A DNA stretch of 33,576 nucleotides from Hymenoscyphus infarciens. Taxonomy: Eukaryota > Ascomycota > Leotiomycetes > Helotiales > Helotiaceae. The notes under the pieces were generated by a model, which saw nothing but the letters and a program-made list of their open reading frames with translations, did not search any database and was not told the DNA's origin. How positions within the stretch are numbered: the stretch's first letter is position 1; every line of letters starts with the position of its first letter. The stretch covers positions 1 to 33,576 of the forward strand of contig LLCB01000459.1 of assembly GCA_001414345.1 (NCBI GenBank). The letters are read 5' to 3'. Below are positions 22,201 through 33,576 of this stretch, one piece after another. Made by a program: the position numbers and the translations under genes.

Positions 22201-25200
22201 AATAATTAAATAAAGTTACTACTTTTCTATAACTATCTTTTTTACTTTTAGCTTTATAGCCTTATATTAAGAGAAGTATAATACTTTTTTATTTTATTTT
22301 TTAAGAAGTACTTAATATCTTAAGAAATTATCTTAGAAAATTATCTTATAAAATTATCTTAAGTAATTTATAAATATAACTCTTTTTTTATTAAATATTA
22401 CTTTAATTAATTAAAGTTCTTTTATACTTATAAGTATTAAGATAAAGAAAGCGATTATATTTAGTTCTAACTATATATAGTTATTATATTAGTACTATCT
22501 TATTAGTACTAATATAGTAGCTTTCTAATATATAGTACTATCTAATTAAGGCATTACTACTTTATTTAATATAATAATATATTTAACTATATATATTTAG
22601 AATAATATAATAATAAAGCTTTTAAAATAACTAAATTAATTAACTTTAAAGACTACTAACTCTTAGTATATAACTAAATAGTATAAATAATAAACTATAC
22701 TCTTATAACTAATTATATTTTAAAAAAACTATATATAAGAATATAGAAAAAGTAAGGCTTAAGACTCTAGTTATTATTAAATAAGGAATATACTTATAAA
22801 TATTATTAAAAAATATTACTAAATACTAGTAATAAATATAAAACTATAAGACTCTTAGATAGTTATATCTCTTCTATTAATATAGCTAACTAGAGATTAT
22901 TATAGAAAATACTACTAAACTTCTAAAACCTCTTAGTATAGATATAAAAAAAAAAACAAAAAAGATTATTATATTAGAATATAAACTATAAACTATAACT
23001 TATCTATAATAATAATTAGATAAAATATTAGAAATATTAAGACTTTTTAACTTATTATAAGAAATAAGTCTTAAGTATTACTTTTTTCTTTAGTATATAA
23101 TTATTTAAATTTACTTATATTTAATAATAGCGTTATCTAGAAATTTAAGCTTTCTAGTAACTATATAGTAGAATCGACTAATATATAAAAAAGTCTTAAG
23201 AACTATAGACTTTAGTAAGCTATTCTAATACTTAGTAAAATACTTAGATTTTTTAGTAATATATCTTTTAATTAGTAAGAGACTAGTTTAGAGGCTCTAA
23301 TAAGTATAATTAAATACTATATTAATCTAGATTTTAGTAATTCTTATAATACTAACTTATATTTTAAGAAAATTTAAAGCTCTATTTATAAAACTTTATT
23401 AAAGTAAGATAAGTTATAATCCTATTTTATTTATATATTCTAAAATATCTTTATAACTAGTATTATTAAGATTAAGTATATTATTATTATTATTAGTATT
23501 ATTAATAGCGTTATTAATAGTATAAGTATTAAGTAAGCTTAGTAAATATAAAAAAATACTTAATTAATATATAGATATAAGTAACTAAAGTAACTATATA
23601 GCTATATAAAGAGATTTATAAGAAGATCTATAATAAGTAGGTATTTAAAAAGAGATATAAAGTAACCTTTAAAAAGTATTCTAAGAGATTATAAGAGCTC
23701 TAAATATAATAACTATATATTAAGAATCATTAGTACTAGTAGAAGTAATAATAGTATAATAAGAATTATTAGTAGATTTAGAAGAAATATAAGTTTAAGA
23801 AGTTAAAATACTAAGAGTAGTAAAGTTCTAGCTAATTAGCTTAGATTAAAAAGTTTAATTAATTAATACTTACTTAATTCTTTAAAAAGCGCTTCTATTT
23901 AATAAGAGAGATAGAGATCTTAGTATTATAAAGATAAGTAAACTAATTAGTATTAGAAAACTAAGGATTACGTCTATACTATTCTTAATATATTAATATA
24001 AGTAGTAGAAGACTAGCTTTATAAGGAATCTAATAATAATTAGTAATAGTATAAGACATTAGTACTATAAGATACTATAAGACTATAAGATACTTTTAAC
24101 TTACTATAATATTTATATATTATAGTAAGAATACTAAGTACTATCTAATTAGCTTTAGAATAAGATAGATTATAAAGAGTAGCTTATTTAAGAATATATT
24201 AGAGTTATAAGAAGAAAGAAGTAAATACCTTACTCTAAGATAGTTTATTTACTAAGATAAAGACCTACTTAGTATATTATATAACTATTAGAAATAAGTA
24301 ATGTCTAAGTTAATATATAACTAAGTATTAAAGCTAATTTAACTTTAACTTTATATATCTAATCTTATATAATATTATTAAATACTTAATTATATTTTAG
24401 TATAATATAATTAATTTAGTATACTACTCTATATTTATTTCTTAAAATAAAGACTAACTTATAACTATAACTTTTATAAACATAGACCTTATCTACTCTT
24501 ATATTTTATAAGTTATCTATATCTATATCTATATCCTTAATTTATAATACCTTTATAATTTAAACCTAACTTCTTTATAAATAATAAATACTATAAGGTT
24601 CCTTCTTTAACTAATAATATTAATATTTAGTATTACCTAGCTAGTCTTAGAATTATAACTTTAGAAGTTAGTAAAAGTCTTCTTAGAATTCTTAATAAAG
24701 CTATAGCCTTTTATAATTATACTAATATTAACTAACTATTTTTTATTATTCTTATAAAAAATCCTTATCTAACTATAAAGTAATAATTAAAGTATAAGAA
24801 ATATTATAATAGTATTATATATTCTACTATAAGTAAAAGCTTAAATTAGAATATCTTTTTCTTAATTAAGTAGATAATAGAGAGCTAAACTTATATTTAA
24901 GAATATATACTTACTAGATAATAAGAATATATATATAATAGAAGGAATTAATATTCTTACTCTATTTTAGAGAAAAAGTAATTTAAAATATACTAATAAA
25001 GTCTTTAAAGAGATTAAAAACGCTATATACTAACTTAATTACTTAACTATTTTAGAGTTTAAAAAACATAGAAAGATAGCTAAAAGTAATATTTTTTCTA
25101 TATCTATTTATATTATAAATATACTAATAAGAGATATTAGCCTTAAACTTACTAACCTATATAATAAAACTATTCTTACTTACTTAAAAGAGAAAGCTAT

Positions 25201-25379
25201 ATACTTATTAGATTATAAGGTATAAAAATAGAAAAGAGATAGTACTCTAGTTCCTTTTATAAATAATATTAAACTTAATAGCTAATACTTTAAATTAAAA
25301 TAATATAGTAGATTAGAGTAAAGTATAAATAGTAATAAGTAGTTAGATAATAATATACTTATAATTTTAATTACTAATA
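19259..25379. other. RIP-saturated DNA without a supportable gene
   Basis: About 6 kb of almost pure RIP product, with TA, CTAG, AGCT and TTAA words dominating. Short open stretches occur on both strands. One at about 23720-23930 reads on + as DLEEIQVQEVKILRVVKF, but nothing is long or phased enough to call. A small duplicated motif at 22318-22362 (AAATTATCTTA repeated) and a TTA/TTAT run near 23482-23500 are the only local repeats I noticed. Confidence 0.6.
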
Positions 25380-26627
25380 TTAAGATATCTCTAGTTCTAA
25401 AAACCTTTATTAAAGTTAAGTTAAAAATCCTTACTTTTAGTTCTTAATTCTTAAAAGAATAGCTAGATAAATTAACTACTTTACTTTCTTAAGTTACTTC
25501 TAGTAAGTCTTCTTTAAATCTTCTTAATATCTTTACTAATAAACTACTTAGTAAAAGTAGTTAAAGTAGAAAAGAATAAAACTATTAATATCTTAAGAGA
25601 AAAGTAACTTAAATCTCTAAAACCTTTAATTAAAAGTATTTAAAAGTTAGAATCTAAGTTATTAATTCTTTAAAATTTAAACTAAAACGTCTTCTTAGTT
25701 CTCTCTTTAATAATACTACTAGTCGATTTATATATTAAAGCTACTTCTATTCCCTCTTCTAAGTTACTACTAGTTAATTCTATATTATCGATAGTATACT
25801 CCTCTTTTTTTAAGGCTAACTTACTACTCTCTATTCTTATATTTAAGTCTAGCTTAGTTATTATAAATTCTATATTAGTTATTCCTAGTAGTATAGTTAA
25901 AGCCTCTTTTATATTAGAATCTACTAATTTAGATATTAAAACCTATTCTATAAATCCTTAAAATCGTAGTTCTATTCTTAAGAACTTAGTTAATTTAAGC
26001 TTTAAGTTAAATACTATATAACTAGTCTTAGTAATAGAGAAAATAAATTTCTAAAATAAGCTTATAGAGGAAAATACTACTAAAGTTTATTTAAACTATC
26101 TTCTTCTATTTTTAGTTAAAAATAAGAAAATAGATTTTAATTATTTTTTATAAGATAATAATCTAATTAATAAAATATTAGACTTTCTATCTTTTAATTT
26201 TAATAATAAAGCTAAAAAAGGTCTTTTTATTACTAATAATAAAAAGAATAATAAAAAGGATAATAAGAAGAATATTACTAAATAACTTAGCTAACTATTA
26301 TTTAAGATAGAAGGAGGTTTAGAAGTAGGCTTAAACTTAATTAATCTAGGTTTTACTAATCTTAGTTAACTACTTTTAAATTTAATTTATACTTTAGATA
26401 AACTAATAGTAAGTACTCTTATAAGCTTAGTAAGCGCTCTTATAAGCCTAGTAGTAGTATTAAATACCTTAGATATTAATCTTAAAAAGCTCTATAACTC
26501 TTATATTTTATCTTATATTATTAACTCTATAGTAAAGGCTTATTATCTCTCTCTTAAGAAAGGTAAATTAACTATTATAACTAGAAAATCTAAGAAATAA
26601 GTAGCTAAAAAATAAGTTATTATTTAA
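25380..26627. pseudogene. Decayed coding tract open on both strands
   Basis: On + one frame is open from about 25380 to TAA at 26625-26627 with few interruptions, but its reading is dominated by Leu/Ile. On - the segment 26000-25690 reads as a normally charged protein (for example NIEFIITKLDLNIRIESS and KKEEYTIDNIELTSSNLEEG, about 25900-25760), and + is pyrimidine-rich there, so a - strand gene is more likely for that part. A Lys/Asn-rich purine tract at 26240-26285 favours +. Two converging relics are possible. A gag-like protein of an LTR element was considered but no CCHC zinc knuckle is seen. Confidence 0.3.
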
Positions 26628-27420
26628 TAACTAGTATATAAACGTTTATATTAAAATAGCTAAGAATAAGTTTTAGTATACTCTACTTATTCTATATTCT
26701 ACTAAGAGTATTTAACCTAGTTTCTTTTAAATAGATTAGTAGATATAAGAGATTAGAGTTTATTATATAGAATAGTAGAGAGAGAATTTAAGAGTTACTT
26801 TAAGAGACTTAACTATTACTAGTTATTTATATTTAATTAACTAAGAATAAATAAATTTAATTAAAAAGAAAAACCTTAAATATTATAATTTAGATTATTT
26901 TAGGTATTATTAAAAGTATATAATTTACTAAAATAAAGAAGGTAAAGAGGAGTATTTAGTATAGAGTTTAGTTAATAACTATTATATACTTATAAAATAG
27001 TATCTACTAGTACTATCTTAATCTTTAAATACGTTTTAAAAACATCTACTACTTTTATAAAGACTAGTCTAAACTAGAATAATTATAATAAAAGAAGTAT
27101 AAATAATTACTAATATAAATATAAATATATAAGAGGCTTTTACTAGATTATAAGTATTATTTCTTATTTTTAGTTATTACTAATATTTATTTAAAGCTAC
27201 TCCTTTATAATCTATAAAAAGATATATAACTTCCTTATAGTCTTAGTCTTTAAGTAAACCTACTAGTATCTCTATTAATAAAAATATTAAAAATACTAAA
27301 GATATATTATCTTTAAAGCTTTAAACTTCTATTCTAGAATCTATATCTCTAGATTTTTAGCCTACTATCTATTATATTAGTAAAGGAAGAGTATTTTTAG
27401 AATTATAATTTATAAGCTAT

Positions 27421-27762
27421 TATACTAGTAAAGACGTAATACTTATAAAGCTATAATCTACTAGCTATCTTAAGCGATTATACTAGTAAAGACATAATAC
27501 TTATAGAGCTATAATCTACTAGCTATCTTATAAGCAATTATATTAACAAAGACGCGGTATTTATAGAGCTATAATCTACTAGCTATTCTATAAGCGATTA
27601 CTATTCTATAAGCGATTATACTAGTAAAGACGTAATACTTATAGAGCTATAATCTACTAGCTATCCTATAAGCGATTACTATTCTATAAGCGATTACTAT
27701 TCTATAAGCGATTACTATTCTATAAGTAATTACTATTCTATAAGTAATTATACTAGCGAAGA
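27421..27762. repeat. Composite 60-bp and 18-bp tandem repeat
   Basis: A 60-bp unit (TATACTAGTAAAGACGTAAT..., then GAGCTATAATCTACTAGCTAT) starts at 27421, 27479, 27539 and 27617, with spacings of 58, 60 and 78 bp. The 78 is 60 plus one 18-bp unit, AGCGATTACTATTCTATA, which then repeats alone five times to 27762. All periods except the first are multiples of three; the first has a 2-bp deletion. Several CpG-containing words (GCGATT, AAGACGCGG) survive. Confidence 0.85.
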
Positions 27763-27923
27763 CACGGTATTACTAAAACTATAACCTAGAATCGAAGATA
27801 TTAGTATTCTAGAAACTTAATAAAAGAGCTATATTAGAACTTAGTTAATAGAAGAAGATAAAATTAATTAGTTAAACTTAAAAAATTTATTATTACTAAA
27901 TTACTAAGCTTATATTATATAGT
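27476..27923 (+). pseudogene. Relic of a repeat-containing hydrophilic protein
   Basis: On + the composite repeat reads as units SDYTSKDVILIELQSTSY followed by the hexapeptide SDYYSI repeated (Tyr probably former His, Ile former Thr). Then comes KLQPRIEDISILET, and RIP-type stops continue to about 27923. The charged reading makes + the better strand; - gives mainly Leu/Ile/Val with Gln or Trp. The function is unknown. 26628-27420 upstream shows no frame I would defend. Confidence 0.4.
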
Positions 27924-28859
27924 ATAATTATCTCTTAGCCTCTTTAACTTTATACTAGCCTATAATATAATAATAGAATAGTATATATTTAAAGTTATTC
28001 TATCTACTAAATAGTATAACTAAATAGTAGAATTCTCTATCTACGCTTTTATAAAATATTACCTCTTTAAAAACTAATACTATAATCTTTATTACTCTAA
28101 CTAGATCTTATCTCTCTTTTATAACTATAGCCTTATCTTTAAATTTATCTATATCTTTTAAGATTATAGATTCTAAGCTTCTAATTAAATCTTATATACT
28201 TTTTATAACTTTAAAGATTAATTCTTCTATTAATTTTACCTTTATAAAAGTTATAAACTATTTCTAAGCCTTTTCTCTTACCTTAGCTAGTAATAGGATT
28301 AGTTCCTTAATTAAAGTAACTCTTTTTAAAGTTTATTATAGTTTTTTAATTAAATTATCTCTATTAATTATAAAAGCTTATAGTTTATTAAGATCTTAGT
28401 CTAGCTTTAAAGATATAGATAGTAAGTCTTTACTTTTAAGTACTAAACTATATTTATCTTAAAATTAACTATCTCTTTAAATATTATTAGTTACTTTAGT
28501 AGTAAACCTCTATTATTTAAGAATACCTTCTACTTATTTATTATTAGAAGTTAAATAGTCTTAGAGCTTAAGAGAATTTTATTACTAGTTTTCTCTTTTA
28601 GTAAATTATCTTTTAAAATATTAAGGTTATTCTCTAATAATAATATATTTATTACTTAGTAGAAGAATAGTTTTTTAACTTAAAAGCTAGCTACTTAAAG
28701 TAAAAATATAAGCTTATAATCTTCTTATTTATTATTAATATAAATTTTTTATATAAGATATATTTAACTTTATTATTAAACTTCTAAAATAATAGATTTA
28801 AAGTAATAAAGCTAAAATTATACTTTTACTTTAAAACGAAATTTCCTTAGTAAGTAAGG

Positions 28860-31024
28860 CTTTATAAAAAGTATAAAAGGTATTTAAAATTAAGAAATAC
28901 TAAAATACTATTATTTCTATAATAAAATTACTATATAAATAGTAAATTTAGAATAAAATAGTAAAAGATTTATTTAATATACTAGTAAACTTATTAATAA
29001 TAAAGATATATTATAATAAACCTATATTATTAGTAGTAAATATTATAAATAAATCTTTAATTAGTAAAGATTATCTTAACTCTAATATATAACTCTTATT
29101 ATCTTAAATACTACTATTATCTTTTATAACTAAAAATTTATATAAAAGATTACTCTAAAAAGCTAGTTTATTACCTCTAATAATAGATTTTAGTAATAAG
29201 AATAATAAAAATAATAAAGCTAGTCTTAGTAACTCTAGTTCTTTATCTAAATTAGATAAATTAGATTTAGATAAATTAGAGAAGCTTATAACTAAGGATA
29301 TAAATAATATCTTTAATTCTTTATTTAAATTAAATAAATTAAAAGAGCTTAAATTCTATATATAAGTTTCTAGTAAGAAGAATACTTTAAAGAATCTAAA
29401 CCCTAGTTCTAAAGTTACTTCTATAATAAAGAGAGTAGTATTATCTTATATATTAATATCTAGTTAAGACTAAGAATTAGATATAGTAAAGATAAAGGCT
29501 TAGTATAATATATTTATAGTAAGTTATAAATTTAAAGAGACTTTTAAATTTTATATATTAAAGTATAAAGAATCTTTTAAATATTTAAATAAGTAGTATA
29601 AGATTAGTAATTAGGTATAGAGAGTAGAGTACCTAGATTTATACTTAGTAGTATATATAATTTAGAAAGTTTTATATAAAGTTCTAACTAACTATCTTTA
29701 ATATTCTAACTTACTAAAAATAGACTATTTATTATATATAAACCTTAATAAAGTAATTTCTAAGAAAATAAATAGTATTAAAATAAATATTATAGATATT
29801 ATAAAAAGATAAGTTTAAATAGTTAGAAGTAATAGTCTTTTTATTAAGATATTAGATTATAAGCTTATTTAAAAATAGAGTAAATTTTTAGCTTATAAAA
29901 GTAATAAACTAGAACCTCTTCTTCTAATATACTTAAAGAAAGGTTAGCTTAATATCTATAATATCTTTTAACTTAATATAAATAATATATATAAGAATTA
30001 GAAAGATATATATAAACTTCTCTCTTAATAATAGTAAAAAGATCTTATAAATAGAAAGTTTAGTTTAATTAATATAATAACTCTTAGTTTAGTATAAATA
30101 AATAATATAAGATATAAACTAGATTTAATTCTAAATACTAAAATACTTATAAATAAGGAAAAATATATAATAAAAGAAGTAGGTTTAAATATACTTAGAC
30201 TCTCTAATTTATAATCTAACTTAACTAATAGTATTTTATAAGATAGTATTTCTAATAAACTTAAGAAATATTTATTTACTAATAAGATATCTCTTTTATA
30301 AGTAATAGAAGAAGAAGAAGAAGTCGATCTAGAAGTACTAACTTTAAAGAAACCGAGATCTATAGCTAGATTAAAAGCTAGATTAAAGGCTAGGTTAAAG
30401 GTAATAGTAATAAAGAATCTTTATAATATATTTTTTAATTATAAGTATAAGAATTAGATTTAATTTATCTTAGTATTATATTAAAATTCTAAATCTAAGT
30501 TAATAACTATTTCTAAGTTAGATAAAATAATTTATAGAGTTTTAAATCTTTTACTACTACTAATACTTAAAAGTACTATTAATATATATATCTTTAACTT
30601 TACTTATATATATAACCTAGTTATTAATATAATATACTAGTATTACTATATAAAAGAGATTCTTTATAATAGTAGAGATAAAAAGGTTTTTTAGTATTAT
30701 TATATAGCTCTATTTATAACTTAATTCTTATTTAAAAGTTTAAGAAATAATTATTCTAAGGTAATTAAAGTTAATATCTATTACTAGTATATATAATAAT
30801 ACTTACTAAGTTATTAAAAAGCTTTAAAGCTCTACTAGACGAAGTCTTAACTAAAAATTATAGTAGAAGAGAAGAAGAAAGATATAAAGGAGAAGGCTAA
30901 GAAGGCAAAGGCTAAGAAGAGAAAGAGAGTTATAGAAGAAGAAATAGTTAATATAAAGAAAAGAAAGGCTAAGAGTAAATATATAAAGAGATTAATAAAA
31001 AAGAAGAATAAGAAGAAGTATTAA
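28860..31024 (+). pseudogene. Large (about 720-codon) relic with Lys-rich C terminus, function unknown
   Basis: The longest single-frame relic in the older part of the window: one codon phase from about 28860 to TAA at 31022-31024, with stops only of RIP type. In order it has a hydrophobic start, a Leu/Asp/Lys repeat (KLDKLDLDKLEKL, about 29249-29287), a Lys-rich helical middle (YKFKETFKFYILKYKESFKYL, 29525-29587), and a Glu run with Val-Asp (about 30308-30327). A triple ALKAR-like motif follows (RLKARLKARLK, about 30368-30400), then an aromatic region rich in Trp-type stops, then a basic tail (KEKAKKAKAKKRKR, about 30885-30926) ending KKKNKKKY. The tail suits nuclear localisation or nucleic-acid binding. 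I recognise no catalytic motif. The purine-rich coding strand and absence of indels support the call. Confidence 0.5.
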
Positions 31025-33229
31025 TAAATAAAGTATATAAATGTTTTTTATTTAGATTTTAATATTTTAATAAAGAAAGTATTAAGAATACTAGTAATAA
31101 TATTAATTAAAAATACTATTATTCTTATTTATAGCTTTAAATAAGAATATTAATATAATACTAGGTTTTATTAGATTTCCTCTATATCTTAATCCTAGTT
31201 TCTTCTACTACTAGTTAACTCTTATAATATACTTATACTCTATTAAAAGAAAGATATAATAAAGAAAAGTAATACTAAGTAATTAAGACTAAAAGAAAAA
31301 TAAAGAGTATTATAGATATAATACTTAGAATATATAAAGCTATATTAAAAGAAAAGAATAATAAAGTAGCTATTAATAAAACTTCTAGTAAAGAAGTTTA
31401 GAATATATAAATATATATAAGTAAATAAAATAAAGGAAAAGAATAATAATATTATATATATAAAGAGTAATAAAACCTACTTACTTTATCTAAATATAGA
31501 TATTTATATAACTTCTTTATTTAAATAATAGTATTATATATCTAAAAAGTAATAGATATTATAGCTTATTAATTTAAATTATAATAAGTTATATTTACTC
31601 TTTTTCTATTAAAGTAGTACTATTAAATTTTATTATTATATTACTTAGAAAGTAATTCTACTCTATTATAATTCTATAGTCTATTATTATAATTCCTCTT
31701 AATACTATAATTATTCCTAACCTATTCTAGTATACTTTATAACCTAATATACCTTCTAACCTATTACTAATTAATACTTATTAATTAGTATAATAGATAT
31801 TATAAGTAAAGTAGAAATTAAATTAGTAATAAACATAGAGTAGAGTAGAAGAAGTTAGTTAACTATAGCTTTTTATTTATAATAGAATACTTAAAGAATA
31901 TAAGATTAATTATTAAATTATTCCTTAGAAGTTAAATAATAAACTTATAATTTTTATATAACTATTTAATTTATAGAAGTCTAATATTATCTTTACTTAA
32001 TTTCCTAGTTAGCTTTTTAACTTAATTTATTTAATCTAACTTATATAAGATTACTAGTCTTAGTATATTCTTATAATATAAGAAAAGAAATAATCTATAA
32101 TAATTTTTCTTAAAGATTAAAGAAAGCTTTTATTAATAGACTTAAAAGAGTACTTAGTAGACTATTTTTAAAATAACTAGTTTCCTAGGTATAGTATAAA
32201 CTACTACTAGGTCCTTTTCTAGGTTAATTTTATAATTAACTAGTTATATACTTTATAAAGCTTTTATCTATATTAGATAGTGTTTCTAAACTTTATACCT
32301 TCTAGAAAGGTCTTTATAATATAACTAGATATTAAAATACTACGTTTATATTATTACTTAAAAATTCTCTATTACTTAGTAGTTTTATATTATAATTACT
32401 TTTAAAAGAAGTTCCTACCTTTATAGAAAGACCTTAATAACCTCTCTCTATAGAACTAGTTATCTTAACTATTTAACTCTCTTTATTATATACTCTCTTA
32501 GATAGCTATCTTTTAAAAAACTACCTTTTAAGAAACCCTCTTTTAAGATAGTCTCTTTTAAGATAGTTTCTTATAAAATGTTATCTTTTAGAAGAGAATA
32601 GTCTATTTTTATACTTTAAATCTATAACCTCTTTCTAGTATTACTCGCCTTTATTATAGTCTATCTTAAAATACTTTATTATATATTAATAAACTATTAA
32701 TTAGTTCTTATTATTTTAATCTAAAAGGTAAAATAATAATCTATAAAATACCTTCTTATATTACTTAAATTAGGTTTTAAGAAGACTATATTAAGCTAGT
32801 TATCTTTTTTAATAACTTTTAAGTTAATATTAAATTTAATTAGAGTTTAGAGTATTAATTTAAGTATAGAGTTTATAGAAAAAGTATTTTAGATTAGTAT
32901 TATAAGAATTAGTAAGACTATATTTAAATAATATAATAATAAGAGATCTATAAATAAAGAGATCCTAAGATAGTCTACTAGTAGATAAGAATTAAGTATA
33001 AAGTTTAGTATTATATAAGAGTTATATAAAGTAAAAGTTTAATTATAGATCTTCTAGTAGAATTTTAAAATATTTAAGAAGGATAATAGATATAGTAAAG
33101 TAGGATTAAAGAGTGTTTTAAACTATAAAGATATTAAGAATAGTACTCTAAGAAAGCTACGTTAAGTAATAACATAGCTTATATAAATTTAGGTTAGATA
33201 ACGTATATTAGCTTACTTATATAAGAGAA
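31025..33229. other. RIP-saturated DNA, no clear gene
   Basis: No long phased frame is seen on +. The only structure is a 15-bp repeat at 32508-32582. Around it a - strand frame (about 32640-32300) reads as a Lys/Arg-rich protein (for example VKITSSIERGYQGLS, about 32470-32425) and might be a decayed gene, but its ends are not definable. Confidence 0.5.
32508..32582 (-). repeat. 15-bp tandem repeat, possibly coding a basic pentapeptide
   Basis: CTCTTTTAAGATAGT is repeated at 32538 and 32553, with diverged copies on both sides (about four to five units). Period 15 keeps the frame. On - it reads as xYLKR/xFLKR pentapeptides in one frame or TILKE in another. Too few copies remain to assign it to a pentapeptide-repeat family. 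Confidence 0.6.
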
Positions 33230-33576
33230 GGTAATTAATAAATAAATCGATTACCTAGTAGTATTATTTCTAGTAAGGTAATTAATAAATTAATCGATTA
33301 CTTAGTAGTATTATTTCTAGTAAAGTAATCGATAAATAAATCGATTACCTAGTATTATTATTTCTAATAAAGTAATTAATAAATAAATCAATTACTTAGT
33401 ATTATTATTACTAGTAAGGTAATCGATAAATAAATCGATTATCTAGTAGTATTATTACTAGTAAGGTAATCGATAAATAAATCGATTACCTAGTATTATT
33501 ATTACTAGCTAGGTAATCGATAAATAAATCGATTACCTAGTAGTATTATTACTAGCTAAGGTAATCGATAAATAAA
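33230..33576. repeat. Right minisatellite array, 47-bp monomers, inverted relative to the left array
   Basis: GTAAT starts at 33231, 33278, 33325, 33372, 33419, 33466, 33513 and 33561, so the period is 47 bp with one 48. Each monomer is GGTAATCGAT, spacer AAATAA, ATCGATTACC, then a TAGTAGTATTATTACTAG-type linker: the exact reverse complement of the left-end monomer. The outer units are nearer consensus, while the inner ones (33230-33400) carry TTAA for TCGA changes. The array runs off the right edge. Confidence 0.97.

Noticed and set aside
25380..26627. A confident + strand gene from the very open frame
   Set aside because: The - strand is equally open and more protein-like over part of it; in RIP-saturated DNA openness alone does not show coding.
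27421..27762. Non-coding satellite array
   Set aside because: Mixed 60- and 18-bp periods in one codon phase and a hydrophilic + translation fit a decayed protein repeat better.
1..33576. Mitochondrial or plasmid DNA, suggested by the very high AT content
   Set aside because: CpA/TpG depletion with retained CpG, CpT and ApG is a nuclear RIP signature, and no mitochondrial genes or tRNAs are seen.

Overview
This window looks like a heterochromatic, repeat-dominated segment from a filamentous ascomycete (Pezizomycotina). The reason is base composition. The sequence is extremely AT-rich, CpA and TpG are nearly absent over most of its length, and TpA is greatly over-represented, while CpT, ApG and even CpG survive. 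That is the footprint of repeat-induced point mutation (RIP, CpA to TpA on both strands). I see no intact gene. Every protein-like frame is broken by TAA/TAG codons of the kind RIP makes from CAA, CAG, CGA or TGG, and almost never by anything else. All coding calls are therefore relics (pseudogenes), and product calls rest on residues that survive mutation.

Layout. (1) 1-800, with decayed copies to about 1190: a minisatellite of about 47 bp whose monomer holds a 10-bp-arm palindrome. (2) 1190-3070: RIP-saturated DNA with one long + strand relic (2041-2958). (3) 3071-9987: the best defined unit, a DNA transposon of about 6.9 kb. Its inverted terminal repeats are built from a 7-bp iteration (AAATCGC/T). 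It carries a relic of an integrase-core (DDE) transposase, a short convergent ORF on the - strand, and two further + strand ORFs of unknown function. A 264-bp MITE-like inverted-repeat insertion and two 86-bp direct repeats lie inside it. (4) 9988-33229: older-looking, more heavily mutated DNA with several long open frames of unknown function. It also holds tandem repeats whose periods are mostly multiples of three (48, 12, 57, 60, 18 and 15 bp), as expected of decayed repeat-rich proteins. The largest relic is about 2.2 kb at 28860-31024 and has a lysine-rich C terminus. (5) 33230-33576: the same 47-bp minisatellite as at the left end, but in the opposite orientation.

How it fits together. 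The window is bracketed by inverted copies of one minisatellite and both edges stop inside a monomer. It may be a contig broken at the arrays, or a large element or segment with inverted satellite ends. The integrase-type transposon retains more CpA/TpG and longer readable frames than the DNA around it, so it probably inserted later. RIP has changed two of its three predicted catalytic acidic residues (D to N and E to K), so this copy cannot encode an active enzyme.

Limits. Outside the transposon, RIP leaves frames open on both strands in many places, so strand and boundaries are uncertain. I could not run homology searches.
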